This document shows, piece by piece, positions 10,788-20,903 of a DNA stretch of 46,494 nucleotides. The notes beneath the pieces are model-generated. The model did no database searches. It was not told the origin of the DNA and was given only the letters and a program-made list of their open reading frames with translations. The DNA lies in the NCBI GenBank assembly GCA_012964665.1, contig DTTO01000010.1:1-46494 (forward strand). The letters are read 5' to 3'. The translations under genes and the position numbers were made by a program. Numbering within the stretch: position 1 is the first letter of the stretch; every line of letters starts with the position of its first letter. This DNA comes from Fidelibacterota bacterium. GTDB taxonomy: Bacteria; Fidelibacterota; Marinisomatia; Marinisomatales; TCS55.

Positions 10788-13730
10788 TTAAAATGGATTA
10801 ATCAGAGCCAATCGATAGTATCGCATAGGTTCTTTATCATTGTTCCAATCTTCAATGGTCTGTGCGTCTCCTGCCGATAAAACAACAAGCCCAAGACTCA
10901 GCCGTAACTCATACCCCGCCGTGGAAACCTCTGTTTGTTTTTCCCCGGATGACCACACAGAACCATAGTCTGATATTAAATTAAGCGAAAGCTTCTTTGG
11001 TAATACGGGTAATCGGTACTCTAAGGTCCCAAAAATAAGGCGGTCCCCCAAGCTGTAACCCGACCAGCCTCTTGGGTTGTGATTTTCAGGAAGAAAATTT
11101 TCAAATAATGTCTGACTACCGGTTAAATAAATTGGTTCATCATCTGTTAAGCCAACGTAATCTTGTTTCGGTGGTTGACCCGATTGGAAAATAGTTTTTA
11201 ACCGAAAATAAATAGACGTTTTTTTGATGGGAAGATTCACGTATGCATCTGTTTTTAAACGAGAATAACTGAATGCGCCAAAAAGATTTTTGTTGGCGTA
11301 ATCTACTTGGGCATATACACCAAAGCCCTGATTGGGGTGGAGAAAATTTGCTCCATGGGGACGCTTATCAGACCAAAGATAGTATAGAGATAGATAACCA
11401 TCCTGTCCATTATCCGGTATGGGCATATTAATATATTCGCTGGTATCTCGAGGAATAGGTTCACCAGTTTTTTTAATCGTTTTTTCCCAAACTGTGACAT
11501 CGTGTGAAATGAAAGAAGCATTCAAGCCAATCGCATGATTTGAAGAAAAAGATTCACCAAAATTCATTGGATGTTCCGCACCAAACCGAAAACCATTTTT
11601 CACATCGATCATTTTTGCGTCATCATATAAACGAAAAGAACCATCCATATTTTTAGATAATGAAATAGACCAGAGTGGACCGTGCTCCGCATTAATATAT
11701 CCAAAACCATACCCGCTTTTGCTGGGGTTAATATTATTGATATATCCAAATGCTTCAAACATATGTCTTCCCAAAGCATCAGTCCATGCAGTTAGCGCAA
11801 CCGGACTTTGAAAAGGAAGGACTAGGGATGTAACATGTCTCATATGCTGGGTGAATTTGTATTTTCTGGAATTTGAAATTGTGGGCAGCGTATCCGGTTT
11901 TTCATTTACGAAGGATACGTCCGGCCCAGCTTTTAACCAGGATGTGTAATTATTTCTAAGTGAAAGCGGCTTTGTGTCCGGCGCACGAAAAGGATCCACT
12001 TTCACGACTCTAACTGAATCCTTCACAGCATTTAATGTTCCAGCCAAGATAAGGGAATCCTTCGGCATCCATTGATAAGACCAGATACCGTCCCCTGCAT
12101 CTGTATTAACAGTAATATTATTGTTGCTTAAATCTATCGTGTGAATATTAGGAACGCCATTGCTATTAGATGTGTATGAAATAGCCGTTTGATCTGGATG
12201 CCAAATAGGGTATGCATCTGCCATCGGGTCATTGGTTAACCGGTTTATACTGCCCGACTTAATATCCATTGTGTAGATATCCATATTACCATTTTCAGGA
12301 GACATGGAAAATGTGAGTTGATCTAAATTAGGAGAAACAGATAAAAAAGCGATTTGAGTATTATCTGTGTAATTGGTAATGGATTCTGGTGTTTTGCCAT
12401 CTAGCTTTACAGAGTAAATATTGGATACATTATTGTGGTGGGCGACAAAAGCAATGGTGACAGAATCTAGCCAAACGGGATATGTCGCACGCATTGATTT
12501 GGTAAGCCAGCGGTCTTTAGCTTCTGCAGAATCATAATATTTGATATCATACACCATGGATTGGTTTTCTCCATGATGGTATTTGGAATAGGCTATTTTC
12601 CCCCCATCTGGTGACCACGACAGGAAGGAGTGAAAATTCCCGAAATCAATTTCCTCTTTTTTCCACAATACTTTTTCTTTATAGGGTTTTTCTATGGCTA
12701 GAGAATCTTTTTTGGTTTTCTTTTTCTTTTCTTTTAGTTTTTTGATTTGTTTTTCCCAAGCCTCAAACTGTTTTTTCTCTTTTGCGGAATCACGCTCGGC
12801 GATCATAAGTGACAAATCAAATTGATCTTTATCATCATTGCCAATCATAGCAATTTTTGTACTATCTGAATAAAAATCAGCACCCACCAGCGCATTTTTA
12901 ATTGGAAGGGTAAAGACCTCACCAATTTCTTTATAGGTTTCTTTTTGTGAACGATAACCATAATAATATGTGTTCATATGACGACGCCAATTTTCCTCAA
13001 ATTGCTTTACGGTTATTCCAGTAGCCTTTTTGAATCCTTTGCTAAAATTGAATAATTTTAACCCATCTCTGTAAGCTAGTGTTTTGGTAATGGTAGAATC
13101 GCCAAAACGATCAGCCCAGTAAAGCATTTTAGAAAAACCGTCATGATGTGGATCCATCTGGCTTGTTGTATTTCTGAGGATATGGGCTTTATGGGAAATG
13201 TCGGCTCTGTATGGACGCCAGCTTTCTGTCTCATATTCTGCCGTGCCCTCTACAACCCATCCGGGCAGACCGCTGATTAATCGCCCCAATGGATCTGGGA
13301 ACCACGACCGTGTTTTGTGTAGTAAAACAATGTGCTGTAGCTCGTGGGATAAGACCTGTTCCAACCACTTGCCTTTTTCTAACCAGATTGCAGCATCATT
13401 TTGGTCCACCCAGATAAAAGTATTGTACATCCAGGTGGCAAACCCATTCATGATTTCATCTTCTGAAGTAAAAATGATATCAATGGTTGGTATTGTATCC
13501 AAATCCATTTGTGCTAATAAAGTGGGACGCACATATTCAGCAATGATAGCGCCTTCTTTGGCAATTTCTTCAATACCTTGGTGATAATGAATATTGAAGT
13601 GTTTGGTTGATATGGTGGACCATTTTAATTCTGGGTGCACACGGTTTGTCATCATCCACGTCCCCTGTGCTGGAAGTGAAGAATAGTATAGAATAATAAA
13701 GAGAATAATTTTTTTCATTGGGCGTAACAT
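10788..13730 (-). CDS. Outer-membrane protein: gluzincin-like peptidase domain, TolB-like propeller, C-terminal beta-barrel
   Basis: The protein has 980 residues and an N-terminal signal (KKIILFIILYYSSLPAQG). Domain 1 (about 30-270) has HELQH at 129-133 and EGTAEYE at 161-167, the HExxH plus downstream Glu pattern of gluzincin peptidases (peptidase MA-like). A lysine-rich linker near 330-360 leads to WD40/TolB-like repeats (WSPDGGKIAYS, PIWHPDQTAISYTSN, NIYSVKLDG). The last ~350 residues are rich in alternating aromatic/polar strands, contain YRLPVLPKKLSLNLISDYGS, and end in Phe, as outer-membrane barrels do. I infer a cell-surface peptidase displayed on a barrel; substrate unknown. The second ATG at 13718 gives a more typical signal peptide start (MKKIILF) and may be the true start. 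Confidence 0.85.
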   Translation of the reverse strand: MLRPMKKIILFIILYYSSLPAQGTWMMTNRVHPELKWSTISTKHFNIHYHQGIEEIAKEGAIIAEYVRPTLLAQMDLDTIPTIDIIFTSEDEIMNGFATWMYNTFIWVDQNDAAIWLEKGKWLEQVLSHELQHIVLLHKTRSWFPDPLGRLISGLPGWVVEGTAEYETESWRPYRADISHKAHILRNTTSQMDPHHDGFSKMLYWADRFGDSTITKTLAYRDGLKLFNFSKGFKKATGITVKQFEENWRRHMNTYYYGYRSQKETYKEIGEVFTLPIKNALVGADFYSDSTKIAMIGNDDKDQFDLSLMIAERDSAKEKKQFEAWEKQIKKLKEKKKKTKKDSLAIEKPYKEKVLWKKEEIDFGNFHSFLSWSPDGGKIAYSKYHHGENQSMVYDIKYYDSAEAKDRWLTKSMRATYPVWLDSVTIAFVAHHNNVSNIYSVKLDGKTPESITNYTDNTQIAFLSVSPNLDQLTFSMSPENGNMDIYTMDIKSGSINRLTNDPMADAYPIWHPDQTAISYTSNSNGVPNIHTIDLSNNNITVNTDAGDGIWSYQWMPKDSLILAGTLNAVKDSVRVVKVDPFRAPDTKPLSLRNNYTSWLKAGPDVSFVNEKPDTLPTISNSRKYKFTQHMRHVTSLVLPFQSPVALTAWTDALGRHMFEAFGYINNINPSKSGYGFGYINAEHGPLWSISLSKNMDGSFRLYDDAKMIDVKNGFRFGAEHPMNFGESFSSNHAIGLNASFISHDVTVWEKTIKKTGEPIPRDTSEYINMPIPDNGQDGYLSLYYLWSDKRPHGANFLHPNQGFGVYAQVDYANKNLFGAFSYSRLKTDAYVNLPIKKTSIYFRLKTIFQSGQPPKQDYVGLTDDEPIYLTGSQTLFENFLPENHNPRGWSGYSLGDRLIFGTLEYRLPVLPKKLSLNLISDYGSVWSSGEKQTEVSTAGYELRLSLGLVVLSAGDAQTIEDWNNDKEPMRYYRLALINPF

Positions 13731-13802
13731 CTGTTTAATGGTTTTAAAAACGAATAATATGTATTGTAATCTTGTAAAACAGGGGCGAAAGCATAGATAA
13801 AT

Positions 13803-14717
13803 TTAGTGAGATAATGACATTGTTTTTTGTTGGTCTTTAAAAACACCTAATACACCAATAATAACTAGAATCGCACCACCTAATGTCCAGCGTGTGATGG
13901 GTTCATTTAAAATGATGAAACCTAAAATTACTGCGATTACCGGATTGATATAAGCATAGGTAAACACAACATTGGGTGGCAATAAAGTTAGTGCTTTCAC
14001 AAAAGAAGTAAATGCAATTACTGATCCAAAAATAATTAAATATCCCCAGGCCCACCAGGCAGATACAGACGGGCTGAGAGCAGGCTCATTTATTAGTAAA
14101 GAAGTAACAAACAGAGCAATGCCACCAAATACCTGCTGAACCGCTGAACTAATTTCTGGTGAAGACTGTATATCCGACCGTTTTTGATAAACAGAACCTG
14201 CGCCCCAGCTTAACCCAGCTACAATAAGCATGAAAGCACTTCGAAGATCACCAATGTTCCCGCCAGATATGGCAGGCCAATTCAAAACAGCAATTCCGGC
14301 AATACCGATAAATAAAGATATAATTAATTGAAAAGATGGTCTTTTTCTATCTAATCGCGATTCAATAATTGCTACCCAAATAGGTGTACAGGCAATGATT
14401 AAGGCTGTGTATCCGGAATCAACTTTTGTTTCGGCCAAGGCCACCAAACCATTCCCGATCCACCAAAGGGCCAGGCCAGAAATAGCCAACACAATTGTAT
14501 CATTTCGAGTTAGATGAAAAGATTCTTGTTTAACAAATCGTGCGATTCCAAGTAAAATTAAACTGCCGGCGAAGACACGAGTAGCCGACATAATCATAGG
14601 TGGAAATCCAGAGCCGTCCTGTACCGCAATGCGGATTGCTAGATAAGTACTACCCCAAAGAACGTAAACAATACATAAATGGATTAAACCATATGTATTG
14701 AGTTTGTTCTCATTCAT
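13803..14717 (-). CDS. EamA/DMT-family inner-membrane transporter
   Basis: The 304-residue, very hydrophobic protein has about ten predicted membrane segments in two halves, as in EamA permeases. The N-terminal YVLWGSTYLAIRIAV and the second-half PPNVVFTYAYINPVIAVILGF are typical of the YedA/RhaT-like branch. Such proteins export small metabolites or amino acids; the substrate cannot be read from the sequence. It lies 11 bases downstream of the DASS symporter gene and is probably cotranscribed with it. Confidence 0.9.
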   Translation of the reverse strand: MNENKLNTYGLIHLCIVYVLWGSTYLAIRIAVQDGSGFPPMIMSATRVFAGSLILLGIARFVKQESFHLTRNDTIVLAISGLALWWIGNGLVALAETKVDSGYTALIIACTPIWVAIIESRLDRKRPSFQLIISLFIGIAGIAVLNWPAISGGNIGDLRSAFMLIVAGLSWGAGSVYQKRSDIQSSPEISSAVQQVFGGIALFVTSLLINEPALSPSVSAWWAWGYLIIFGSVIAFTSFVKALTLLPPNVVFTYAYINPVIAVILGFIILNEPITRWTLGGAILVIIGVLGVFKDQQKTMSLSH

Positions 14718-14728
14718 ATATCTTTACA

Positions 14729-16174
14729 CTAATTAAATACAGCCGGGGCAACAATGAGCGCAAGAATAGATAATATTACAATTCCGATTATGTTGAGCAC
14801 AAACCCCGCTTTCACCATTTCTGCAATACGAATATAACCAGAACCATAAACAATAGCGTTTGGCGGTGTTGCCACAGGTAACATAAAAGCACAACTGGCA
14901 GCCAAAGTAGCTGGAAGCGCAAAGATCAAAGGATCTACATTTATGCCGATTGCAAGAGCCGCCACAACGGGAAGAAAAGTACTGGTAGTAGCCGTATTAC
15001 TGGTTAGTTCTGTTAGAAAAGCAATAAGAGTTGTAATAACGATCACAAGCACAATTGTTCCTGCATCCCCCAAAACCACCAGGCTTTTACCGATCCAATC
15101 TGCAAGCCCAGTTCGGGTTACAGAAGAAGCAAGACTTAGTCCGCCGCCAAATAAAATAAGTAGCCCCCAAGGAAGTTTAGACATTGTTTCCCATTTCATT
15201 AGATACGGGTCATTTTTATTTGCGCTTGGTATAAGAAAAAATGTAGTAGCTGCAATAATAGCAATCCCCGCATCGGATAATCCTGCGAATATGGAGAGCG
15301 TATTTAATAATGGTCTAGTCATCCATAAAAGCGCAGCACTGGCAAAAACAATTGCGACGCGTTTTTCCGCGGCACTCATTGGACCTAGGTCAGCGCGCAA
15401 CTTGTACAAATGGTTGCGTGTTGCATCTGAAGTAGCGAATCTGATAGGGAATACAATATGCGTAATTGCAAACCAAGCAAGGGGCAACATGACTAACGTA
15501 AGTGGAAAACCCACGAGCATGAATTGACCAAATCCGATTTCTGTAAAACCGTTCTCTTGCATAAAACCGACCAAAAGAGCATTGGGTGCAGTCCCGACAA
15601 TAGTGGCCATTCCACCGATGGTTGCGCTGTAAGCAATTCCCAAAAGAAGTGCGAGTTGAAAATTACGTTTCTGAGTATCATTGAGTTCATCTGCAGATTC
15701 GGAGACAATTTTTACAACTGAAACGCCAATAGGAAGTAACATAAGCGTTGTGGATGTGTTCATTACCCACATACTGATCATGGCGCTAGCTAACATAAAA
15801 CCGCCCACAATGGCTGGCCCGCTTTTACCCACAGAAGTAAGAATGGTGAGTGCCATACGTTTATGAAGATTCCATTTTTCAACGGCCAAAGCAATCACAA
15901 ACCCACCCATAAAAAGATAAATGATCGGGTTAGCATAAGGTGCTGCCACAGTTTTGATATCACCAATTCCAAGAAGAGGGAAAATTGCCAGCGGGACCAT
16001 AGCAGTGACTGAAACATGTACTGCTTCGGTGCACCACCAGATTGCCATAAGAATTGCAGCTATTGCAGTATGCCAAGCACTGAGCGGCATCGCTTCCGGA
16101 GGCGGTAACATTATCAGTATAAGACCTATGGTTGGGCCGAGCCAAAGACCAATTTTCTGATACTTGGATTTCAT
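14729..16174 (-). CDS. DASS/SLC13-family sodium:dicarboxylate (anion) symporter
   Basis: The 481-residue polytopic protein carries both sodium/substrate motifs of the SLC13 (divalent anion:Na+ symporter) family: MNTSTTLMLLP in the first half and LTSNTATTSTFLP in the second. The region LPVATPPNAIVYGSG is the other conserved family segment. It would take up C4-dicarboxylates or related anions using the sodium gradient, in keeping with the sodium-driven SSS and AGCS carriers nearby. The exact substrate is unknown. A 99-base gap separates it from the hydrolase gene upstream. Confidence 0.93.
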   Translation of the reverse strand: MKSKYQKIGLWLGPTIGLILIMLPPPEAMPLSAWHTAIAAILMAIWWCTEAVHVSVTAMVPLAIFPLLGIGDIKTVAAPYANPIIYLFMGGFVIALAVEKWNLHKRMALTILTSVGKSGPAIVGGFMLASAMISMWVMNTSTTLMLLPIGVSVVKIVSESADELNDTQKRNFQLALLLGIAYSATIGGMATIVGTAPNALLVGFMQENGFTEIGFGQFMLVGFPLTLVMLPLAWFAITHIVFPIRFATSDATRNHLYKLRADLGPMSAAEKRVAIVFASAALLWMTRPLLNTLSIFAGLSDAGIAIIAATTFFLIPSANKNDPYLMKWETMSKLPWGLLILFGGGLSLASSVTRTGLADWIGKSLVVLGDAGTIVLVIVITTLIAFLTELTSNTATTSTFLPVVAALAIGINVDPLIFALPATLAASCAFMLPVATPPNAIVYGSGYIRIAEMVKAGFVLNIIGIVILSILALIVAPAVFN

Positions 16175-16273
16175 GAAATAGTGTTCTCTTTCGATCCGTT
16201 TGTTGGATGGGAAAAAGTAGGATGTAATATTTTAGCCATCAATAGAAAGTTTTTGAACTGTAAGCTTGGATTA

Positions 16274-17641
16274 TTAATTGTAGTGAAATTCCGGGACATC
16301 AATTTTTTTATTTAGCATTAAACTAGGAGTATTCTGTAAATATTGATCAAAAAATTCTAACGAGATTTGATTGACCAAATACACGGATCGGTGCCGGTTC
16401 ATTTTCCCTACGTCAAGTATAATTTGTACTAAAGGAGAAAAAAGAGGCGCATCACAATAGTCCATGTGGAGCGTATTTTTGATAGTGATTCGATGACTAG
16501 GCCCGCGGTTATTTTGAATTAAAGCATCCAATAAAGAATAATTTGAAGGATAATCAGAATCGTCCCAATGTGGTCTTCCTATATGAAGAAAGGGCTGCAT
16601 GAGACCTTTTTCGATCACTTCTCTTGGCACAGGATTCATCCAACTGTCCAGAGCCAATGTGGCTGTAATTCTACTATCGAGAAAAGAAACCACTGTGCTT
16701 GTTGCACCACCAAAAGAATGACCTGCCACACCAATTCGGTTCGCATCTAAATATCCATTTAATACATGTTTTATTTCTCCGGATTGAATACGCTCCAGTT
16801 GATCAATGATAAAACGAATATCACTTGCCCGAGTATTAATTTGTTTCTTTCTGATAATAATACTATCAGGATGACCGGTTATATCGGAACGATAATCTGC
16901 AATACTGCCATCAGGAAAAATTGTAATGTTTGCATCATAACTATGATCCAATCCTATAACAACATAGCCATGATTGGCCAATTTTTCGGCGAATGAAGTA
17001 TGGAGATAGCGCATGGATGTAATACCATGCGAAAAAATTATTATTGGGAAAGGAGCTGGGCCGGAATCAGCCTCTAAATCGATGTAACTATTGGTTTTTG
17101 TTAATTTGATATGTTTTACTAAAAACCCAGGAAAACCACCAGCAATTCCGATAGATTCGATTCGAGTATTTATATTGTCTACATATGGAGTGCGTTTTGC
17201 TTTTTTTACTTTTTCAGCTGGATACCAAAACTGCACCATAATTTGTCTTATATCGTCTGGGTCCTCATCAGTGAACCATTCCATGCGACTTTCATCGACC
17301 CAATGATTTATGGTCGATCCAATAGTATAAGGGCCACTTAGATCAGGCATTTTGATAATAGGAATAGCTGCTGGTAGAAATACGGAAAGACCCATCCAGA
17401 TAAAAAATAAAAATTTAATGACGCTATGAATCGAATATTTTTGCAAAAAAACCAGTGCCAACATTGAACCGTAGGCTGGAAACATTTGCCATCGGTATTG
17501 TTCTAGAAAAAGATGAATAAGAAAAACAGGGAAAATAAATTTTAATAATAATTTTGTTTGATCCTTTTTTTCTGTACCAAACAAAATTTGGATAGAACCC
17601 ACTCCAAGTAGAGTTAATAAGATAATTTCAAATGGTCTCAA
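16274..17641 (-). CDS. Membrane-anchored PAF-acetylhydrolase-like alpha/beta hydrolase
   Basis: The protein has 455 residues. Residues 1 to about 95 form three or four membrane segments; the rest is an alpha/beta hydrolase of the platelet-activating factor acetylhydrolase (Lp-PLA2) type. Visible landmarks are VQFWYPA, the oxyanion region IIFSHG, nucleophile Ser309 in GHSFGG, Asp332 in ALDSWMNP (human enzyme: LDAWMFP) and His392 in TLHMDYCDAP. It probably cleaves short or oxidised acyl esters. The only upstream initiator in frame is TTG at 17641; an in-frame TGA lies shortly upstream. It follows the SSS symporter gene by 20 bases and is probably cotranscribed. Confidence 0.85.
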   Translation of the reverse strand: MRPFEIILLTLLGVGSIQILFGTEKKDQTKLLLKFIFPVFLIHLFLEQYRWQMFPAYGSMLALVFLQKYSIHSVIKFLFFIWMGLSVFLPAAIPIIKMPDLSGPYTIGSTINHWVDESRMEWFTDEDPDDIRQIMVQFWYPAEKVKKAKRTPYVDNINTRIESIGIAGGFPGFLVKHIKLTKTNSYIDLEADSGPAPFPIIIFSHGITSMRYLHTSFAEKLANHGYVVIGLDHSYDANITIFPDGSIADYRSDITGHPDSIIIRKKQINTRASDIRFIIDQLERIQSGEIKHVLNGYLDANRIGVAGHSFGGATSTVVSFLDSRITATLALDSWMNPVPREVIEKGLMQPFLHIGRPHWDDSDYPSNYSLLDALIQNNRGPSHRITIKNTLHMDYCDAPLFSPLVQIILDVGKMNRHRSVYLVNQISLEFFDQYLQNTPSLMLNKKIDVPEFHYN

Positions 17642-17661
17642 TTTTTTTTCTACTCAGCAAA

Positions 17662-19539
17662 TCAGGTTAATTCTTTAGAAAATTTTTCCACTTTTTTTGG
17701 ATCTATAGGTTCGGACATGCCCATATGAAAAGCAAGGAACCACATAACAAAAATTCCATATCCTAAAAACATAATTTGCCAAACCCAAAGAGAAGGAAGA
17801 GCAAAAGGCACCCATAGAGCAGGCGAGTTAGGATCGGAGAAAATAGTGTTCCCGATAGTTGCGAAAGGCCCAAATCCAACAAGAAACCAGATTAAGGTCA
17901 ACACCCAAGCTAATATTACTTTTTTCTTTCGCGCTGAATTCATGCCCGATACAGCCTGAAGCAATTGGTGTTTTTTCGCTTTGTTATTTCGCTCAGCGTC
18001 TGTTTCAGCATAAAAATGTGAAACTAAAAATGTAGTGATCAAATTGAAGAATATTCCCCATCCAGCACTATGAATAGTTAATGGATATGCTCCCCATGGA
18101 ACCCCAAACCAGGCAGATGTTCTATCTGTTAATGTAACGGCAATCAATCCAATGATTAATCCGGCAACAACACCTTTTTGTGTGAATCCTTTATAATAAC
18201 AGATACCGATCAAAGCAGGATACATTTGAAACCCATATGCCACAGCTAGCCCACCCAGCATAACGATAGCCTGGCTAGAATTAGCCGCTACAATTAATGC
18301 TGCACCAGTCACAATAACGACAAAGACACGACCACTTAGTTTTTGGGTTTTATCAGAAGCATTGGGTGAAATGTATTTGGCATAAATGTCTCTGGTAACC
18401 ATGGCACTGAAAGTTGACATGTAAGCCGCTCCGGTGCTTTGCATGGCCGCTAGAGCACAAACGGCTAAAAGGCCAACAAGCCAGGGTGCGGCATCAGATA
18501 ATAGATTAATTAGTTGGGGAACAAGATTATTATCATTAGCGCTATCTAATACACCATTCGCAATTAAAATATGGCCTCCCATCCCTTGAAAAACAGTGAA
18601 CGAAAATAAAAGAATCCCTATAACCATAGAAGACGCGACCACCTGCTGCCATCGAAAAGCTTTAGAAGTTTTATTAGAAAAAGCCCACATAGAAAATGCA
18701 GGTGATGATTGAATCCCCATTAAAGCAAACATATAAGTCATACACATGATTCCAGTCCACGGACCACCGGTTGCTTTGGACCCAGCAGACACCATTTGAA
18801 TACTGCCTGGAATAGCTACTTTCATTGAATACCCATCTGCTGTCAGGTTTTGTCCCGATGTAACATCGGCAATCACCATATCTGCCAATCCCTTGGTGAA
18901 TCCACCATATCCACCAGCATAGTAAATAGCAATTCCACCAAGAATTGTGATGCCAAGTGCCAATAAAATAGCTTGGGCACAATCGACAAATGCAACCGAT
19001 CTTAAACCACCGGAAGCGACATAAATCATAACAATAGCCGATAAAGCAAACATGCCGAAATTGACACTGACTAATCCATCGGTAAGCACATTAAAGAGGG
19101 CTCCGGAAGCACGCAATTGAACACCTAGATAAGGTACGCTGAAAAGAAATGCTACTAAAACAGTCAACAGGCGTATTGAATTGCCACCATAATAGTCGCT
19201 GTACATTTCACCGGGTGTAATGTACCGGTACGCTTGGCCCAGGACCCACTGACGCCGGAGAAAAAGCACTCCGGTAAAAGGAATAGTTAAAGCATAAAAA
19301 GAAGCAAAAGCATACGGTAATCCATCGGTAAAAATTTTACCTGGATGCCCCACAAAGGTCCAACCGCTGAAACTGGTAGCGGTTGCTGCTAGAACAAATA
19401 CCCATATGCCAATAGAACGACCAGCCAAAAAATAATCAGTCGATGTCTTTGCTGAGCGAGCACCTTTAAACCCCCAGAATAAACAATAAGCCCAATAAAT
19501 ACTGACAAATGTGATAAGCCAAGCAAATTTTGGTTCCAT
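17662..19539 (-). CDS. Sodium:solute symporter (SSS family)
   Basis: This 625-residue protein has about 13-14 membrane segments and the SSS pattern: TDYFLAGRSIGIWVFVLA near residue 35, ATSFSGWTFVGHPG, an IYVASGGLRSVAFVDCAQ stretch after the fifth helix, and AMQSTGAAYMSTFSAMVTRD in the sodium-site region. It is somewhat longer than PutP (502 aa). It probably imports an organic solute with Na+; the substrate is not evident. It is the first gene of a short unit with the PAF-acetylhydrolase-like gene. Confidence 0.93.
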   Translation of the reverse strand: MEPKFAWLITFVSIYWAYCLFWGFKGARSAKTSTDYFLAGRSIGIWVFVLAATATSFSGWTFVGHPGKIFTDGLPYAFASFYALTIPFTGVLFLRRQWVLGQAYRYITPGEMYSDYYGGNSIRLLTVLVAFLFSVPYLGVQLRASGALFNVLTDGLVSVNFGMFALSAIVMIYVASGGLRSVAFVDCAQAILLALGITILGGIAIYYAGGYGGFTKGLADMVIADVTSGQNLTADGYSMKVAIPGSIQMVSAGSKATGGPWTGIMCMTYMFALMGIQSSPAFSMWAFSNKTSKAFRWQQVVASSMVIGILLFSFTVFQGMGGHILIANGVLDSANDNNLVPQLINLLSDAAPWLVGLLAVCALAAMQSTGAAYMSTFSAMVTRDIYAKYISPNASDKTQKLSGRVFVVIVTGAALIVAANSSQAIVMLGGLAVAYGFQMYPALIGICYYKGFTQKGVVAGLIIGLIAVTLTDRTSAWFGVPWGAYPLTIHSAGWGIFFNLITTFLVSHFYAETDAERNNKAKKHQLLQAVSGMNSARKKKVILAWVLTLIWFLVGFGPFATIGNTIFSDPNSPALWVPFALPSLWVWQIMFLGYGIFVMWFLAFHMGMSEPIDPKKVEKFSKELT

Positions 19540-19607
19540 TTTTCTTCTTTACCTTATTTTTAAGTTCCGGAAGTATAGGCGCATGACATAGAATGTAGGA
19601 AGATAAA

Positions 19608-20876
19608 TTAGTTTACGAGGAAAACGCGACTTGAATCGAGACTCCCATCATTCTCAGCCGGACTCAATCCAAGTATACTGCACATCATTTCGTATAGATG
19701 GATGTTCGTAATTCCAGGCCCACTAAAACCAGATTTAAAAGCAGGTCCATGTCCCACAAAAATACCACGCATAGATGGATATGCTGGATCATATCCATGA
19801 GTGGCACCATTAAAATCTTCAGCATGGTCATCTGTGGCAGAATACTCGTGTGTTGAAATAGACCAATGTTCGTGTGCTACTGCTGTAATGGGCTGAATAC
19901 GGCGGTGATTTCGATAGTGATATCGCTCTGGCGCATCGCCTTTTTTATACACACTCATGTTGGGGTGAATATTTTTCAGTTTTGAATATATTTCATCCAC
20001 ATTTTTTAATGGTGAGATAGAGCTAATAGGAGTCCAATCCACCATATATACATCATCCATCTTAATATAGTCATCCAAGTAAATAATAGAGTCTGGATGA
20101 ATAGAAGCCATTCCATGATCTGAAACGAGCATAATGTTAACTTTATTAAAAATATCACGCGATTTTAGCCCAGCCATTAGTAGTCCGATTGTACGATCCA
20201 TTTCCTGTATGGCTTCTTTGATTTCATCTGAGTCGGGTCCATACTGATGTCCGTATGAATCTGTGTGACTGAAATAAAGTGAAATGAAACCGGGGCGTTT
20301 TTCAGCTGGAAAATCTAACCAACTTAATATTTGTTGTATACGGTCATTATGGGAAATAGAACCATCATATACAAGAGATTCACTTGGCCGTACACCCATG
20401 ATTTCTGCTTCCGAAGCAGGCCAGAACATGCTCATCGCTTTTTGGCCATGATTTTCTGCTGTGACCCAAATCGGCTCTGAATCGTACCATTTTCCATCCC
20501 GAACTGGCGCACTGCCCTCTCCTATGTAATAAAATTCATCAAAGACTGGATCGTACATTCGATTGGCAATAATACCGTGATTTTCAGGATAGCGACCGGT
20601 GACAATGGATATATGATTAGGGAATGTTTTACTAGGGAATACAGGAATAAGCGCTTTTGCTTTACTACCGGATTGGATTAGCTCATCAAAATTGGGTGTT
20701 CCCGTTTTATTAAAATAATCCCAACGAAATCCATCCATGGATATTAAAATAAGCGGTGTTTTAGTATTAGTGGAACCATTCTCACTTGGACATGCAGTTA
20801 AAACAAGAAAAAAACTGATTATGGATAAAACAAAACACCGTTTCACGGGTATTGGTACATTAAATTCTGTCTTCAT
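19608..20876 (-). CDS. Nucleotide pyrophosphatase/phosphodiesterase (NPP family) lipoprotein
   Basis: The 422-residue protein has a lipoprotein signal ending in LVLTAC, so Cys29 is the likely lipidated residue. The two-metal site of the alkaline phosphatase superfamily is visible: Asp48 in SMDGFR, nucleophile Thr84 in PSKTFPNH, then SHTDSYGHQYGP, VSDHGM and GATHGYDP. This order matches ectonucleotide pyrophosphatases/phosphodiesterases. It would hydrolyse phosphodiesters or nucleotides in the periplasm. Its start is only 27 bases from the divergent deiodinase-like gene. Confidence 0.92.
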   Translation of the reverse strand: MKTEFNVPIPVKRCFVLSIISFFLVLTACPSENGSTNTKTPLILISMDGFRWDYFNKTGTPNFDELIQSGSKAKALIPVFPSKTFPNHISIVTGRYPENHGIIANRMYDPVFDEFYYIGEGSAPVRDGKWYDSEPIWVTAENHGQKAMSMFWPASEAEIMGVRPSESLVYDGSISHNDRIQQILSWLDFPAEKRPGFISLYFSHTDSYGHQYGPDSDEIKEAIQEMDRTIGLLMAGLKSRDIFNKVNIMLVSDHGMASIHPDSIIYLDDYIKMDDVYMVDWTPISSISPLKNVDEIYSKLKNIHPNMSVYKKGDAPERYHYRNHRRIQPITAVAHEHWSISTHEYSATDDHAEDFNGATHGYDPAYPSMRGIFVGHGPAFKSGFSGPGITNIHLYEMMCSILGLSPAENDGSLDSSRVFLVN

Positions 20877-20903
20877 AGGCAGAAGTTAATTTAGGCATTA
20901 GTT

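Noticed and set aside
13198-13584. 128-residue plus-strand open frame
   Set aside because: Antisense to the peptidase domain of the outer-membrane protein; no support.
14943-15527. 194-residue plus-strand open frame
   Set aside because: It lies wholly opposite the DASS symporter gene, whose motifs are unmistakable. The frame is rich in residues produced by antisense of hydrophobic codons and shows no domain.
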